Shown: piece after piece, positions 43,487 to 53,176 of the stretch
How positions within the stretch are numbered: the stretch's first letter is position 1
Layout of the letters: each line of letters starts with the position of its first letter
Origin: Rubidibacter lacunae KORDI 51-2
Lineage (GTDB): Bacteria; Cyanobacteriota; Cyanobacteriia; Cyanobacteriales; Rubidibacteraceae
Direction: 5' to 3'
DNA length: 64,000 nucleotides
NCBI RefSeq assembly: GCF_000473895.1
Contig: NZ_ASSJ01000047.1
Coordinates: forward strand, 59,482 to 123,481
Notes under the pieces: model-generated
Told to the model about the DNA's origin: nothing
Seen by the model: the letters and a program-made list of their open reading frames with translations, nothing else
Databases searched by the model: none
Position numbers and translations under genes: made by a program

Positions 43487-44359
43487 ATGAGGGCACCGAT
43501 GTTCGTTCCCGAGCCGACGGCAGATGGGTCGTACACCTTCTTTTCGGAGGCGTTTGGCGAGGCGTTTCACTCGCGGCAGGGTGCGCGACAGGAGGCAATA
43601 AATAAGTTTGCTTTGCCCTGTTTGTTGGACCGGCGCGCGCGCGCGTTAGAAGTGGTGCGGGTCCTAGATGTATGCTACGGGTTGGGTTACAACACGGCGG
43701 CGGCGATCGCAACGGTGTGGGAGGCAAATCCGCGCTGTCGGGTCGAGGTCGTGGGGTTGGAGGCCGATCTCAGGGTGCCCCAGCAGGCCGTTGCACAGGA
43801 CCTTCTGCGGGATTGGATGCCGCCGGTGCCGGAGTTGATGGCAGCGATCGCTGTGGAAGGGGCGGTGCGAACTCCACAGGTGGCGGCGCGGTTGCTGGTG
43901 GGGGACGCACGGGAGACGCTGCAGCAGGTGGCAGCAGAAGGTTTCCAGGCAGATGCGGTGTTGCTGGATCCGTTCTCGCCGCGGCGATGTCCGCAGTTGT
44001 GGACGGTGGAGTTTTTGGGGGCGATCGCGCGCTGCTTGGCTCCGGGGGGGCGGGTGGCGACCTATTCCTGCTCGGCGGCGGTCCGAACGGCACTGTTGAT
44101 GGCAGGGTTGCGGTTCGGATCGATTGCGTGGGGGTCCCGATCGCCGGGAACGATTGCCTGTTTCGACGGCATGGAAGTACCGCCGCTGACGCTACCAGAA
44201 CGGGAGCACTTGCAGACGCGAGCAGCGGTGCCTTATCGGGACCCAAGGCTGGCGGATGACTCGGAGGCGATTCGGCAGCGGCGGGAGCGGGAGCAGGAAA
44301 CCTGCGCGCTGGAAGCAACCTCACAATGGCGGCGACGGTGGCGGGAGGTGCTGCTTTGA
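43487..44359 (+). CDS. MnmC-like (DUF752) SAM methyltransferase
   Basis: A 290-residue protein with the MnmC N-domain/MnmD pattern: SYTFFSEAFGEAFHSRQGAR at the start, VRVLDVCYGLGYNTAAAIAT as SAM motif I, VVGLEADLRVPQQAV as motif II, LLVGDARETLQQV as motif III, DAVLLDPFSPRRCPQLWTVE as motif IV, and LAPGGRVATYSCSAAVRTAL after it. The family installs the terminal methyl group of 5-methylaminomethyl-2-thiouridine at the tRNA wobble position. The oxidase domain found in enterobacterial MnmC is absent, as usual in cyanobacteria. It lies 6 bp after the helicase gene and 75 bp before glmU. Confidence 0.85.
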   Translation: MRAPMFVPEPTADGSYTFFSEAFGEAFHSRQGARQEAINKFALPCLLDRRARALEVVRVLDVCYGLGYNTAAAIATVWEANPRCRVEVVGLEADLRVPQQAVAQDLLRDWMPPVPELMAAIAVEGAVRTPQVAARLLVGDARETLQQVAAEGFQADAVLLDPFSPRRCPQLWTVEFLGAIARCLAPGGRVATYSCSAAVRTALLMAGLRFGSIAWGSRSPGTIACFDGMEVPPLTLPEREHLQTRAAVPYRDPRLADDSEAIRQRREREQETCALEATSQWRRRWREVLL

Positions 44360-44434
44360 AGGGAGCGATCGCCGGGCTTGGTATTGGTGCGGGTCGGGTA
44401 ATAGGCTTGAAATCGTTTAGTTTGAGGTGCGGTT

Positions 44435-45796
44435 ATGGTTGCGTTGGCTATTCTGGCGGCGGGACGCGGAACGCGGATGAAGTCGAGCTTGCCGAAGGTA
44501 TTGCACGAGTTGGGCGGGCGCACGATGCTAGAGCGAGTGTTGGATAGTTGTGCGCCTATCGACCCGGTGCGCCAGGTTGTCATCGTAGGATATGAGGCGG
44601 ACCGCGTGCGGGCGGCGTTAAGCCATCGCGAGGAGGTGGAGTTCGTGGAGCAGCGAGAGCAACTCGGGACGGGGCATGCGGTGCAGCAGTTGTTGGGAGC
44701 CCTGGAAGACTATGCCGGCGAGCTGCTGGTGTTGAATGGAGACCTGCCGTTGGTGCGTTCGGAGACGCTGGCGTATTTGTTGGAGACGCATCAGACCCAT
44801 CGCAATGCGGCGACGTTGCTGACAGCACAGTTGGACGACCCGACGGGCTACGGACGGGTGTTTTGCGATTTGCGCGATCGGGTGGAGTGTATTATCGAGC
44901 ACCGCGATTGCACGCCCGAGCAGCGGCGCCATCGGCGGATCAATGCAGGAGCGTATTGCTTTGACTGGCTGGAGTTATCGCGAATTTTGCCGCGCCTGTC
45001 CAACGACAACCAGCAGCAAGAATATTACTTGACGGACGTGTTCCCATTGCTAAAACCCGTGATGGCAGTGGATGTTGCAGACGCGCGCGAGATTAATGGC
45101 ATCAACAACCGCCTGCAGATGTCTGCAGCCTACGACATCCTGCAAGAGCGGATTAAGGCGCACTGGATGCTGGCGGGGGTGACGATGATCGACCCGAGCA
45201 GTATCACGATTGACGACTCGGTGGTGTTGCATCCGGACGTGGTCATCGAGCCGCAGACGCATTTGCGAGGAACGACGGAGATTGGATCGGGATGTCGGAT
45301 CGGGCCGGGGTCATATATCGAAAACAGTCGCCTGGGTGAGGGCGTACAAGTGCTGTATTCGGTGATAACGGATAGCGAAATCGAGACGGGGACGCGGGTC
45401 GGTCCTTACGCGCACCTGCGCGGCCAGGCGAAGGTGGGGGCGGGGTGCCGCATCGGCAACTTTGTTGAAGTGAAGAATTCTGAGATTGGAGATAAGACGA
45501 ATGCAGCGCACTTGTCTTACTTGGGCGATGCAACGTTGGGGACACAGGTGAATATCGGGGCGGGGACGGTAACGGCAAATTACAATGGCGTTCGCAAGCA
45601 CCGCACGACGATTGGCGATCGCAGCAAGACGGGATCGAATTGCGTGCTGGTGGCCCCGATCCATTTGGGGGCGGATGTGACGGTCGCGGCGGGTTCGACG
45701 GTAACGGAGGACGTGCCAGACGATGCGCTGGTGGTCGCGCGGCAGCGGCAGGTCGTGAAGCCGGGTTGGCGGCAGAAGACTGAGCAGGAGGAGTAG
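44435..45796 (+). CDS. glmU: Bifunctional UDP-GlcNAc pyrophosphorylase / GlcN-1-P acetyltransferase
   Basis: Makes UDP-N-acetylglucosamine, the precursor of peptidoglycan and lipid A sugars. The 453-residue length is normal. The N-terminal uridyltransferase has [20 protein letters not shown] (nucleotide loop), [26 protein letters not shown] (metal Asp) and [19 protein letters not shown]. The C-terminal half is a left-handed beta helix of hexapeptide repeats ([38 protein letters not shown]) with the acetyltransferase site region [20 protein letters not shown] and [20 protein letters not shown]. Start ATG 44435. Confidence 0.97.
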   Translation: MVALAILAAGRGTRMKSSLPKVLHELGGRTMLERVLDSCAPIDPVRQVVIVGYEADRVRAALSHREEVEFVEQREQLGTGHAVQQLLGALEDYAGELLVLNGDLPLVRSETLAYLLETHQTHRNAATLLTAQLDDPTGYGRVFCDLRDRVECIIEHRDCTPEQRRHRRINAGAYCFDWLELSRILPRLSNDNQQQEYYLTDVFPLLKPVMAVDVADAREINGINNRLQMSAAYDILQERIKAHWMLAGVTMIDPSSITIDDSVVLHPDVVIEPQTHLRGTTEIGSGCRIGPGSYIENSRLGEGVQVLYSVITDSEIETGTRVGPYAHLRGQAKVGAGCRIGNFVEVKNSEIGDKTNAAHLSYLGDATLGTQVNIGAGTVTANYNGVRKHRTTIGDRSKTGSNCVLVAPIHLGADVTVAAGSTVTEDVPDDALVVARQRQVVKPGWRQKTEQEE

Positions 45797-46188
45797 GGTT
45801 GGGGCGCTCGGGGAGCGATCGCTGGCGTCTGCTGTCCGATGAGGAGCGCGATCGCCTCTCCGATAACAACAGTCGCCCCGCCCGATAGCGCGATCGCCTT
45901 TCCGCCCTCGATTGTTACCCGACTTGTCGATCTGTGCTTGCAATCTAGCAGCTTGGTTGGCGCGATCGAGAGGTCAGCTATATGTTTCCGGATTGTTTTG
46001 CCGTAGCGATCGATTGAAAGCGGTATCGCTTGGGCTTGATTTGCAATCTGGGCCAAGTGTGAGACTGTCCCAGCCCCTTCTGACTAAGGAGTGGGTTGGT
46101 GGGTTGGTGCCGCAGCTGAATTGTTCGGAACGGAGACCTATCGAGGGAAAATCTCGCATCTCAATTGTAGTTTCAACTCGACAGAGCC
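45797..46188. other. Intergenic region between convergent glmU and GT4 genes
   Basis: About 390 bp, HIP1-rich, no gene seen. Both flanking genes end here. Confidence 0.5.
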
Positions 46189-47169
46189 CTAGTGCTTATC
46201 TACAAGGTCGAGAATGGCTTCCCAGAATATGGCTGCTGCATCTTCCCAAGACGGGTATTGCGATGTTACTAATTGTATTCCATTGTAATAAAACCTTTCC
46301 CTCATTAGCCGATCGTCGAGCAGTTTTAAGATATTCTCAGCAAGAGCTTCCGGGTTGCGAGGAGGTGATACTAGTGCAGTTTCTCGGTGAATGGCATAAT
46401 CACGACCACCCTTAGTGTCTGTAGTAACAAGGGCTGAACCGCATGCGATTGCTTCAAGTCCTGGCATGCCAAAACCCTCTTCCCAACTGGAACACACAAA
46501 AATAGTTGCCTTTCTCATTATTGCTCCTACTACCGACCGACTGGGCGCCTCGACAAACTCGGTGGAGAAGCCAGTATCAAGGGTTCCAAATAATTGGACT
46601 TCGACCTGAGGAAATTGGTGACGTACTTGAGATAGTGCTTGGACTCCGTCTGCAGTTCCTTTCCAGTCAACTGGGTGAGTCATCATGACAACTCTGTAGT
46701 CACGTCTTATTACGTTGGGATCTACATAGAAAATCTTCCGATCCAAGCCGTGCCCGACATACCTAGCAGGCGATCCATATTTCTGAGCCTCAGCGGCCAA
46801 CCAGCGAGAACAAGCGATGACTGGCTTTCTTCGCTTGAGATTAGAGATGACCATGGGAGAGTTGGGCACTCCATATCCTTGAAAATAGAAGATTGGCTTA
46901 CCTTTAGTCTCAGGCAATGAAGTAACTCGTTCGCCAAGGACTGTATCTATATTGATGATGATAACATCGGCATCTGGAAGTTCTTCGGGATCGAGAGATT
47001 TGCATAAACGAGCAGAGGCATTGCCAACAGAATGCGGTTTCCCTTTGTTGGTAACCAAATGAATTTCATGGTGAAGAGAAAGTGCGCGAACAAGTTCGCT
47101 CATTGCATAAACGCCACCTGATGTGGGTCTTTGATGAGGCAAAATGAACGTGACAACTTTGGGGATCAT
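46189..47169 (-). CDS. GT4-family glycosyltransferase
   Basis: A 326-residue GT-B fold enzyme. The N-domain starts MIPKVVTFILPHQRPTSGGV (Gly-rich loop as in GT4 enzymes) and contains GKPIFYFQGYGVPNS and VIACSRWLAAEAQKYGSPAR. The C-domain has TIFVCSSWEEGFGMPGLEAI, the E-x7-E nucleotide-sugar motif of retaining GT4 transferases, and ACGSALVTTDTKGGRDY. Donor and acceptor are unknown; surface polysaccharide synthesis is most likely. It has lower GC than its neighbours and stands alone, which may point to transfer. ATG 47169 is the only good start. Confidence 0.85.
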   Translation of the reverse strand: MIPKVVTFILPHQRPTSGGVYAMSELVRALSLHHEIHLVTNKGKPHSVGNASARLCKSLDPEELPDADVIIINIDTVLGERVTSLPETKGKPIFYFQGYGVPNSPMVISNLKRRKPVIACSRWLAAEAQKYGSPARYVGHGLDRKIFYVDPNVIRRDYRVVMMTHPVDWKGTADGVQALSQVRHQFPQVEVQLFGTLDTGFSTEFVEAPSRSVVGAIMRKATIFVCSSWEEGFGMPGLEAIACGSALVTTDTKGGRDYAIHRETALVSPPRNPEALAENILKLLDDRLMRERFYYNGIQLVTSQYPSWEDAAAIFWEAILDLVDKH

Positions 47170-47719
47170 ATTGCTATGTCGGTTCGATTGAATGCGATTG
47201 TTTACTTTTTGGGGACGTCAACAGACAAGTGTGATGTATTTAGGGGCTGTTTGAAAAGGGTATTGCGCTGGGCACATTTCCCTTTATACACCGAGTCAAA
47301 TCGATCTACGATTGCAGCTTTTATCACCTCGGTACAAGGTCACCTCAATAAATTCGCTCAAGCCCGACGATCGCAAGAGCAGCACGGGCAACTTAGCAGC
47401 CGGGAAGCCACAATCCGGCAATTTTTTGAGATGCAAAAAAAACAAAATGACTCGGGGAGCTTTGCAGAATGTGTAGGCATGGCATGGGAGTAAGGGATCT
47501 TGATGTTAATCTCCTTTGGCTTAGAAGCGGCAATTTCATAAATGTCTGATTTATGCCGCAAGGGTCTCCCGCCAAACCGCTTAGGGATTTGCGGCGAGGG
47601 GAATTGCCGGGCAGAATCGATCGGCTCAAGCCGGTCAGTCTTCAACTCGTTGTTAGCAACACTTTATGTAACTCACGAACCTATACAGAATTCTGCCTTC
47701 CCTCGAGCAAATAGCCTGA
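47170..47719. other. Stretch without a recognised gene
   Basis: About 550 bp. A forward frame (47131-47493) overlaps the start of the glycosyltransferase and has no known family. A 20-mer at 47407-47426 recurs with one mismatch at 50395-50414, perhaps the end of an unidentified mobile element. Confidence 0.35.
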
Positions 47720-48955
47720 ATCAATAGGCGGCTGGAATTGCTGCGCGGTAACTAGAACTTTTCGCTGGGTCAACGCTATGACTATTTGCAGCGGACCCGT
47801 TGTCAGATTGACCGCTGCAACATTATCTCCAAGCCGATTGGCAGGCTGCCCGAGCAGGTCAACTCCTTCGCCCAGCAATCCGCGCTGAAGGAGACGCAGC
47901 GGCTATTCCTAGGATATAAAAACATCTATCCCGATACACAGCAAATGAATCTGCAACGTCTCGTCTAAGCCTAGAAGCGCTGACGCACTCCTGACAAGAC
48001 TGGAAGGAGCGGTGGTCGTCCTCGATTCAAGAAAGCAGGCAAGCTATGGTCCTTCTCGTTCTCACGGGTCAATGCCGAGAAAGTGGTATGCCATCAGGTA
48101 ACCCATGACCGCGGTCAAGCCCTGAAGATTTCTCGATTCGGGCTGATGCCTTTCCTGATGCACCGAACTTTGCCCGATTGCTGCGACCTCAAGCAAGCAA
48201 CCATCGTGAAGAAAGCCGATGTGTATTATGTTTTCTGAGCTTGCAGGATGACTCGTTACCCCTACCAATGCCTATCTCATAGATTGATATGACTACCGGC
48301 ATTGATGTCGGTCTAAAAATATTTTTGGTGACGGCTGATGGCAAGGCTATCCGCCTGCCATTAGCCGTCAAGCGCAGTCATTGTTAGCCAGGCCGCAGCA
48401 TAAGTTGGCGCGGAGGGGGAAACGTTCGGTCAATTGGCATCGACATTAGCAGCGTATCGTTAGCCTGCATTTGCGAGTTGCTCGTTGCCGCCAGCATTTT
48501 CACTATCAATTAGCGAACTCAATTAGAGCACTGTTTGTGCGCGTATACTACCCGACAAGGTTCGAAAATCTCAATATTCTCGGACTGACCCGCACTCCTC
48601 TAGTAAAGTCCATGTTGGTTGAAGACCTGGGGAGCATTCTCGAACATCCTGCAAGCAAAGGCGACCAAACTCTGTAACTGTGCAGTGGAATTCAACGCGG
48701 ATGGCCCCAGGATCGAGTGCTATGGCTTTGGTGCGCGGGTGGAAAACCTCTTTCGGGGAGGGTTCACGACAGCAATTGTGGGTTGGTTATCGACCGGGAT
48801 TGGAATTCGGCAAGAGTCAATGAGAGCATTGCTCTCCAGGCGGTAGGGCAACCGCTTGCTGGCTGTGGAGGATGCCGGGACACCGGTCCCGTGAATAAGT
48901 AACCTTTGATCGTGGGGTTAGAAGCCCTGTCAGAGAGTCAGCTTGACGGGGGGAG
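47720..48955 (+). pseudogene. tnpB: Decayed TnpB (IS200/IS605-type OrfB) gene
   Basis: The forward strand in several frames reads as pieces of one TnpB protein in the right order: RTRCQIDRCNIISKPIGRLP, QQSALKETQRLFLGYKNIYP and QQMNLQRL (47790-47965); GGRPRFKKAGKLWSFSFSRV (about 48013); ALKISRFGLMPFLMH and IVKKADVYY; TGIDVGLKIFLVTADGKAIR with the first RuvC Asp (about 48295); VARCRQHFHYQLANSIRALF; then ENLNILGLTRTPLVKSML, ERVHDCNCGLVIDRDWN-like sequence (from 48745) and VGQPLAGCGGCRDTGPV. Several frameshifts and stops break it. TnpB is an RNA-guided nuclease that helps keep IS200/IS605 elements. No tnpA is visible nearby. The remnant ends against leuB. Confidence 0.8.
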
Positions 48956-48958
48956 TTG

Positions 48959-50059
48959 TCACCCTAATGCGCTGGTGTCCTCAAGCCGAGCCAATAATGA
49001 CTCGCCCATCGCCTTACAACCCAGCAAAGTCTTGCCCTCTGCCATGATGTCGCCCGTCCGCTCGCCGCGATCGAGGACTGCCGTCACCGCGCGTTCGAGG
49101 CGATCGGCCGCGTCACGCTCGTCCAGACCGTAGCGCAGCATCATTGCCGCACTGAGCACCATCGCCAGTGGATTGGCTTTATCTTGACCGGCAATGTCGG
49201 GAGCAGAGCCGTGAACGGGTTCGAAAACGCCAGGACCGCTAGCACCCAGGCTCGCAGAAGGCAACATGCCAATGCTGCCGGTCAGCATCGCCGCAATGTC
49301 GGAGAGGATGTCGCCGAACAGGTTGCCCGTTACAATCGTGTCGAATTGTTTGGGGGCGCGAACGAGCTGCATCGCAGCGTTATCTACATAAAGATGCGAC
49401 AGTTCCACGTCCGGGTACTCAGATGCCAAAGCCGCGACGCGATCGCGCCAGAGCTGCGAGACATCCAATACGTTTGCTTTGTCCACGGAACAAAGTCGGT
49501 TGCCGCGCTTGCTAGCAATTTCAAGGGCAACGCGGGCAATGCGATCGATCTCGGCGTCGGTGTAAGCCATCGTGTTCACGCCGCGCTGCTCTCCGGTTTC
49601 GGTTTTGAAGATGCCTTTAGGCATTCCGAAATAAACGCCGCCGGTCAACTCGCGCACGACCATCATGTCAACGCCCTCAACCACCTCGCGTTTGAGCGAC
49701 GAGGCATCGACCAACTGCGGCAAGATCTGCGCCGGGCGCAGGTTGGCAAATAGCTGCAGTCCGGCCCGCAAGCCCAGCAAGCCGGTTTCCGGACGCTGCG
49801 ATCGCGGCAGGTTATCCCACTTGTAGCCGCCGATCGCAGCAAGCAACACAGCATCGCTGCTGCGGCAAAGGTCGAGCGTTACCTCTGGCAGCGGGCTGCC
49901 CGTCTCGTCAATCGCGATGCCCCCGATAAGTCCTGTGGAAAACTCAAAGTTCAGGTCGCACCGAATACCCACAGCCTGCAGTACCTGTACGGTAACTGCA
50001 GTAATCTCGGGACCGATTCCGTCACCGGGCAGCAAAGCAATGCGATAGGTTTTGGACAT
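48959..50059 (-). CDS. leuB: 3-isopropylmalate dehydrogenase
   Basis: Third enzyme of leucine synthesis; it oxidises and decarboxylates 3-isopropylmalate with NAD. From ATG 50059 it is 366 residues: [40 protein letters not shown] with the substrate-binding arginines, [15 protein letters not shown] (Arg and Tyr of the active site), [15 protein letters not shown] (catalytic Lys and Asp), [20 protein letters not shown] (metal Asp), [15 protein letters not shown] (metal Asp pair), and [19 protein letters not shown] (NAD site). The frame extends 12 codons further upstream, which is not used. Its 3' end touches the TnpB remnant. No other leu gene is adjacent. Confidence 0.97.
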   Translation of the reverse strand: MSKTYRIALLPGDGIGPEITAVTVQVLQAVGIRCDLNFEFSTGLIGGIAIDETGSPLPEVTLDLCRSSDAVLLAAIGGYKWDNLPRSQRPETGLLGLRAGLQLFANLRPAQILPQLVDASSLKREVVEGVDMMVVRELTGGVYFGMPKGIFKTETGEQRGVNTMAYTDAEIDRIARVALEIASKRGNRLCSVDKANVLDVSQLWRDRVAALASEYPDVELSHLYVDNAAMQLVRAPKQFDTIVTGNLFGDILSDIAAMLTGSIGMLPSASLGASGPGVFEPVHGSAPDIAGQDKANPLAMVLSAAMMLRYGLDERDAADRLERAVTAVLDRGERTGDIMAEGKTLLGCKAMGESLLARLEDTSALG

Positions 50060-50820
50060 GAGAGGGCATTGGAAAAGTACGCGGACGACCCCCAATCATA
50101 CCGGAGCGGTTTCCCCGGGGGCAATTGGAAAGATGGAGTGCTTGTGCGAACAGCTTCCCAGCTCGGTTGTAGGCGAATAGTAACAATTGGGGCGCACTCG
50201 CGCGTTCGAGGGGACTACCTAGGGCCTCTGACTGTGGGGTATGAGGTTTTTATTACCCGTAAATACCTTCTATTTCGAGGAAGGCGGGCCGGACATCTCC
50301 TTGACAGAATGGGTCGATTTCCTTAGGGCACATTGATTAATGCGCTCAAGCACGAGGGTCGGCATGACATCACGGGTGTTTCAACCGCTGGCACGCCACA
50401 ATCCGTCAATTTTTCTAAGTTCCTATATCGGGAAAACCGAGTTTCGCTTGGCTGGATTTGTCGGAACCGTGACACCAGAGAAGTTTTGTTCCGTGGCGAA
50501 GCCACCTGACTCGCCGCCTGGAACGAATACTCCCAAAATGGTTGCGATGCGCGGGAGCAACCTAGCTTGGTTCTCCGACTCGGAAGGCTCGATCGCGGTC
50601 AAAAACCCGGATCGCGAGCCGGCGGGTCATGATGCACGAAGTTGTCCCCCTGCTTGCTGCTAAGGTTCAGGGCGAGCAAGGGAAGCTCCATGACCGATAC
50701 GGAAAGCAGTTTGTGGAGTCACTCTGAGTAAAGATCATCCCAGCAGCACTCTTTCACCAAGTAGCTAGCTATCCGCTCTACTTGCTGCAACCGTCCCGAG
50801 ACATAACGGTTAACCCTTCG
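50060..50820. other. 760-bp stretch without a recognised gene
   Basis: Between leuB and minE. Frames at 50340-50663 (plus) and 50323-50505 (minus) have no known family. It holds the second copy of the 20-mer repeat (50395-50414) seen near 47407. The leuB promoter should lie near 50060-50200. Confidence 0.4.
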
Positions 50821-51081
50821 CTATTTGACTCGACGAATGGGTAAATTGGCAATCAACGCCGTTACACCATCCTCGCTGGCAATGGAAAACTCCATGCCGT
50901 CATCGTCAATGTCCACGTAGCGCTTGACCACTTCCAAAATTTCGCGCCGCATAGCATCCACTGCATCCGTACTCAGTCCAGCACGATCGTGCGCGATTAC
51001 AAGCTTCAAACGCTGTTTGGCAGCATCGCGGCTAGTGGAAGTATCTTTACGGTCGAATAAACGTTCGAGCAGGTCGAGCAT
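50821..51081 (-). CDS. minE: Cell division topological specificity factor
   Basis: Stimulates MinD ATPase and drives the pole-to-pole Min oscillation that keeps the division site at mid-cell. The 86-residue protein has the N-terminal membrane-targeting and anti-MinCD helix (MLDLLERLFDRKDTSTSRDA, KQRLKLVIAHDRAGLS) and the dimerisation domain (MRREILEVVKRYVDIDDDGM). It is last in the minC-minD-minE order; 23 bp separate it from minD. Confidence 0.95.
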   Translation of the reverse strand: MLDLLERLFDRKDTSTSRDAAKQRLKLVIAHDRAGLSTDAVDAMRREILEVVKRYVDIDDDGMEFSIASEDGVTALIANLPIRRVK

Positions 51082-51104
51082 AGGACGTAGCGATCGGAGG
51101 AAAG

Positions 51105-51899
51105 TCAGCCCAGCCAGCGGCGGAGGCGGTTGATCAAGTTATCTTGAGCGGCCATCAAGTCTAGATAAGGCACGGTTTGGCCGTCTAGACGGCGTGCGAG
51201 GTTGCGCAGGGCAATACCCGGCAGCGAAAGCTTCGGGTCGTTAACTAGAGGCTCGCCCCGATTGCTGGAGACGATCACGCGCTGATCGTCTGGAATGATA
51301 CCGATGGGTTCTACTGCCAAGATCTCGTGGATGTCTTCAACGCTCATCATTTCGTTGACCTGCACCATTTCCGGACGTACTCGATTGACGATCAGACGAA
51401 TGGTTTTGATGCTATTGGCTTCCAGCAAACCCACCACCCGATCGGCATCGCGGACGGCAGCCACTTCTGGTGTTGTCACGATCAGCGCTTCGCTTGCCGC
51501 CGCGATCGCGTTTTGGAAACCCGACTCGATACCTGCCGGACAGTCGATCAGCACGTAGTCTTGATCTGCAGCAACTTTGAGCACCAGCTGCTTCATCTCG
51601 TCGGTCGGAATAGCAGACTTCAGGCGACTTTGGGCAGCGGGCAGCAGAGCCAGTCCCGGTTGGCGTTTATCCTTGACAAGGGCTTGGTCGAGGCGGCAGT
51701 CGCCCGCAATCACATCAGCAGCCGTGTAAACGATGCGGTTTTCCAACCCCAAGAGCAGGTCCAAATTTCGCAGCCCGAAGTCTGCGTCCACTAGCGCTAC
51801 GCGGCGTCCCATGCGTGCGAGTGCCGAACCTAGATTGGCAGAAACGGTTGTTTTGCCGACACCTCCTTTCCCAGAGGTGATAACGATAATCCGACTCAT
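51105..51899 (-). CDS. minD: Septum site-determining ATPase
   Basis: Membrane-bound ATPase that recruits MinC and is released by MinE. The 264-residue protein has the deviant Walker A IVITSGKGGVGKTTVSANLG with signature Lys11 and Lys16, LVDADFGLRNLDLLLGL (switch I region), YVLIDCPAGIESGFQNA (Walker B/switch II), and the C-terminal amphipathic membrane helix LINRLRRWLG. It lies between minC (about 240 bp upstream) and minE (23 bp downstream). Confidence 0.97.
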   Translation of the reverse strand: MSRIIVITSGKGGVGKTTVSANLGSALARMGRRVALVDADFGLRNLDLLLGLENRIVYTAADVIAGDCRLDQALVKDKRQPGLALLPAAQSRLKSAIPTDEMKQLVLKVAADQDYVLIDCPAGIESGFQNAIAAASEALIVTTPEVAAVRDADRVVGLLEANSIKTIRLIVNRVRPEMVQVNEMMSVEDIHEILAVEPIGIIPDDQRVIVSSNRGEPLVNDPKLSLPGIALRNLARRLDGQTVPYLDLMAAQDNLINRLRRWLG

Positions 51900-52138
51900 A
51901 GAGCTGCGTTCTGTTGCCCGCCTGTTGCACGGGCGCGTGAAGCTGATAAGTAATACTAGCGCGGACCAATACAGAGATGCTCTTAAATTCTTTAGCCCTG
52001 ATTGTCAGGGTGTCGCGCGGATGGAACGGCGGTTGAGGAGCCGGTTCGGACCCCTCGAGCCTGAAACGATAGTTTATCGGAACTTTCTTCATAGAGACTG
52101 CTCGAACTCTCCCTTCTGATGTAAGAGCACCGCCCGAC

Positions 52139-52933
52139 CTAACGCTCCTCCCAACAACGCTTGGCAGGGACATAAGCGTAAGTACGATGAAAATTCCGCC
52201 CGAGGGCAATGCGAATTCCCTGAGGCGATACATACGCCACTTCTGGGGCATCCGGTGGGGTTTGAGGCGGTCGTGCTAGCAGATCGGCTACGCGCAGTTG
52301 CGTTGGCTCAAGGTACAGGGCGGCAATTGTGCATTGGCGATCGCCTTGAGCTCCGGCATGGGCGATGCCGCGCACGCGCCCCCACACGAGAATATCTCCG
52401 GTCGCGATCGCTGCACCGCCAGGATTCACGTCGCCCCAAACGATCAAGCTGCCAGAATGGCGCACTTCCATTCCCGAGCGGATGGTGGTCCGCACGTACA
52501 GTGGTTCGGCGCGGCGCGGTTCGCCCGTGACGTCCGCTGCTGCAGCAAACAAAGAATTTGGCGAACGCTGCTCGACGGAATAACCGGCCGTAGCCGCTGC
52601 AACCGCTGTTTGGCGGCGGCTGGTATCTACCCGTCGGAGTAGGAGTTCCGATTTCTGCAAGAGTGAGGAGACTGCTTGTAATTGACGGCTGTCGAGCAAG
52701 CGATCGCGTGCGTACAGTACGACGGTGGTGTTGGGTTGCCAGAAAACTTCACTGGCTTGGAGGCAGGAAGCAAACTGCTGCCAAACGTCTGGCCAATCAG
52801 CACTACCGGTATCCGTGCACGCTGTGGGTAAATAAACCGCAACGCGATCGCCATCGCGCCGGAGGGAAACGCGAGTGTCGTCGCTGCCGATAGCAGGCGA
52901 AGAGTCGGGTTCGGGGGCGGGGTCGGAAATCAT
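52139..52933 (-). CDS. minC: Septum site-determining protein, division inhibitor
   Basis: FtsZ inhibitor activated by MinD. The protein is 264 residues. The N-domain is weakly conserved, as usual (RDGDRVAVYLPTA; then VWQQFASCLQASEVFWQPNT). The C-terminal right-handed beta helix is typical: TTIRSGMEVRHSGSLIVWGD, VNPGGAAIATGDILVWGRVR and IAHAGAQGDRQCTIAALYLE, with the MinD-binding loop region there. It is first in the min cluster. The 240-bp gap to minD is larger than usual but contains no other gene. Confidence 0.92.
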   Translation of the reverse strand: MISDPAPEPDSSPAIGSDDTRVSLRRDGDRVAVYLPTACTDTGSADWPDVWQQFASCLQASEVFWQPNTTVVLYARDRLLDSRQLQAVSSLLQKSELLLRRVDTSRRQTAVAAATAGYSVEQRSPNSLFAAAADVTGEPRRAEPLYVRTTIRSGMEVRHSGSLIVWGDVNPGGAAIATGDILVWGRVRGIAHAGAQGDRQCTIAALYLEPTQLRVADLLARPPQTPPDAPEVAYVSPQGIRIALGRNFHRTYAYVPAKRCWEER

Positions 52934-53176
52934 GCAGGCGCGAGCAACGGGCGAAGATTGTTGATTTTATTCGCCATCCTAACCAACTGTGCGTGCTACT
53001 CGAGCGAATTCTCGACTCCGACCTGGAGGTGGGGCACTATGACCTTCGCTGCATGACTCAAGAGCCCGTTCGCATCGGTCTGATGCTCTTGCTCCATCGC
53101 AACAGCACGTTCTGCTTGCCTTCTGCTAACTGTCTCAAGGGGCAGGGGTTAGCTACTTAGGGGTACTTAAGGCAAC

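Noticed and set aside
47407..50414. 20-mer shared by 47407-47426 and 50395-50414
   Set aside because: One mismatch over 20 bases, and flanks do not match; may be an IS end, but too little to call an element.
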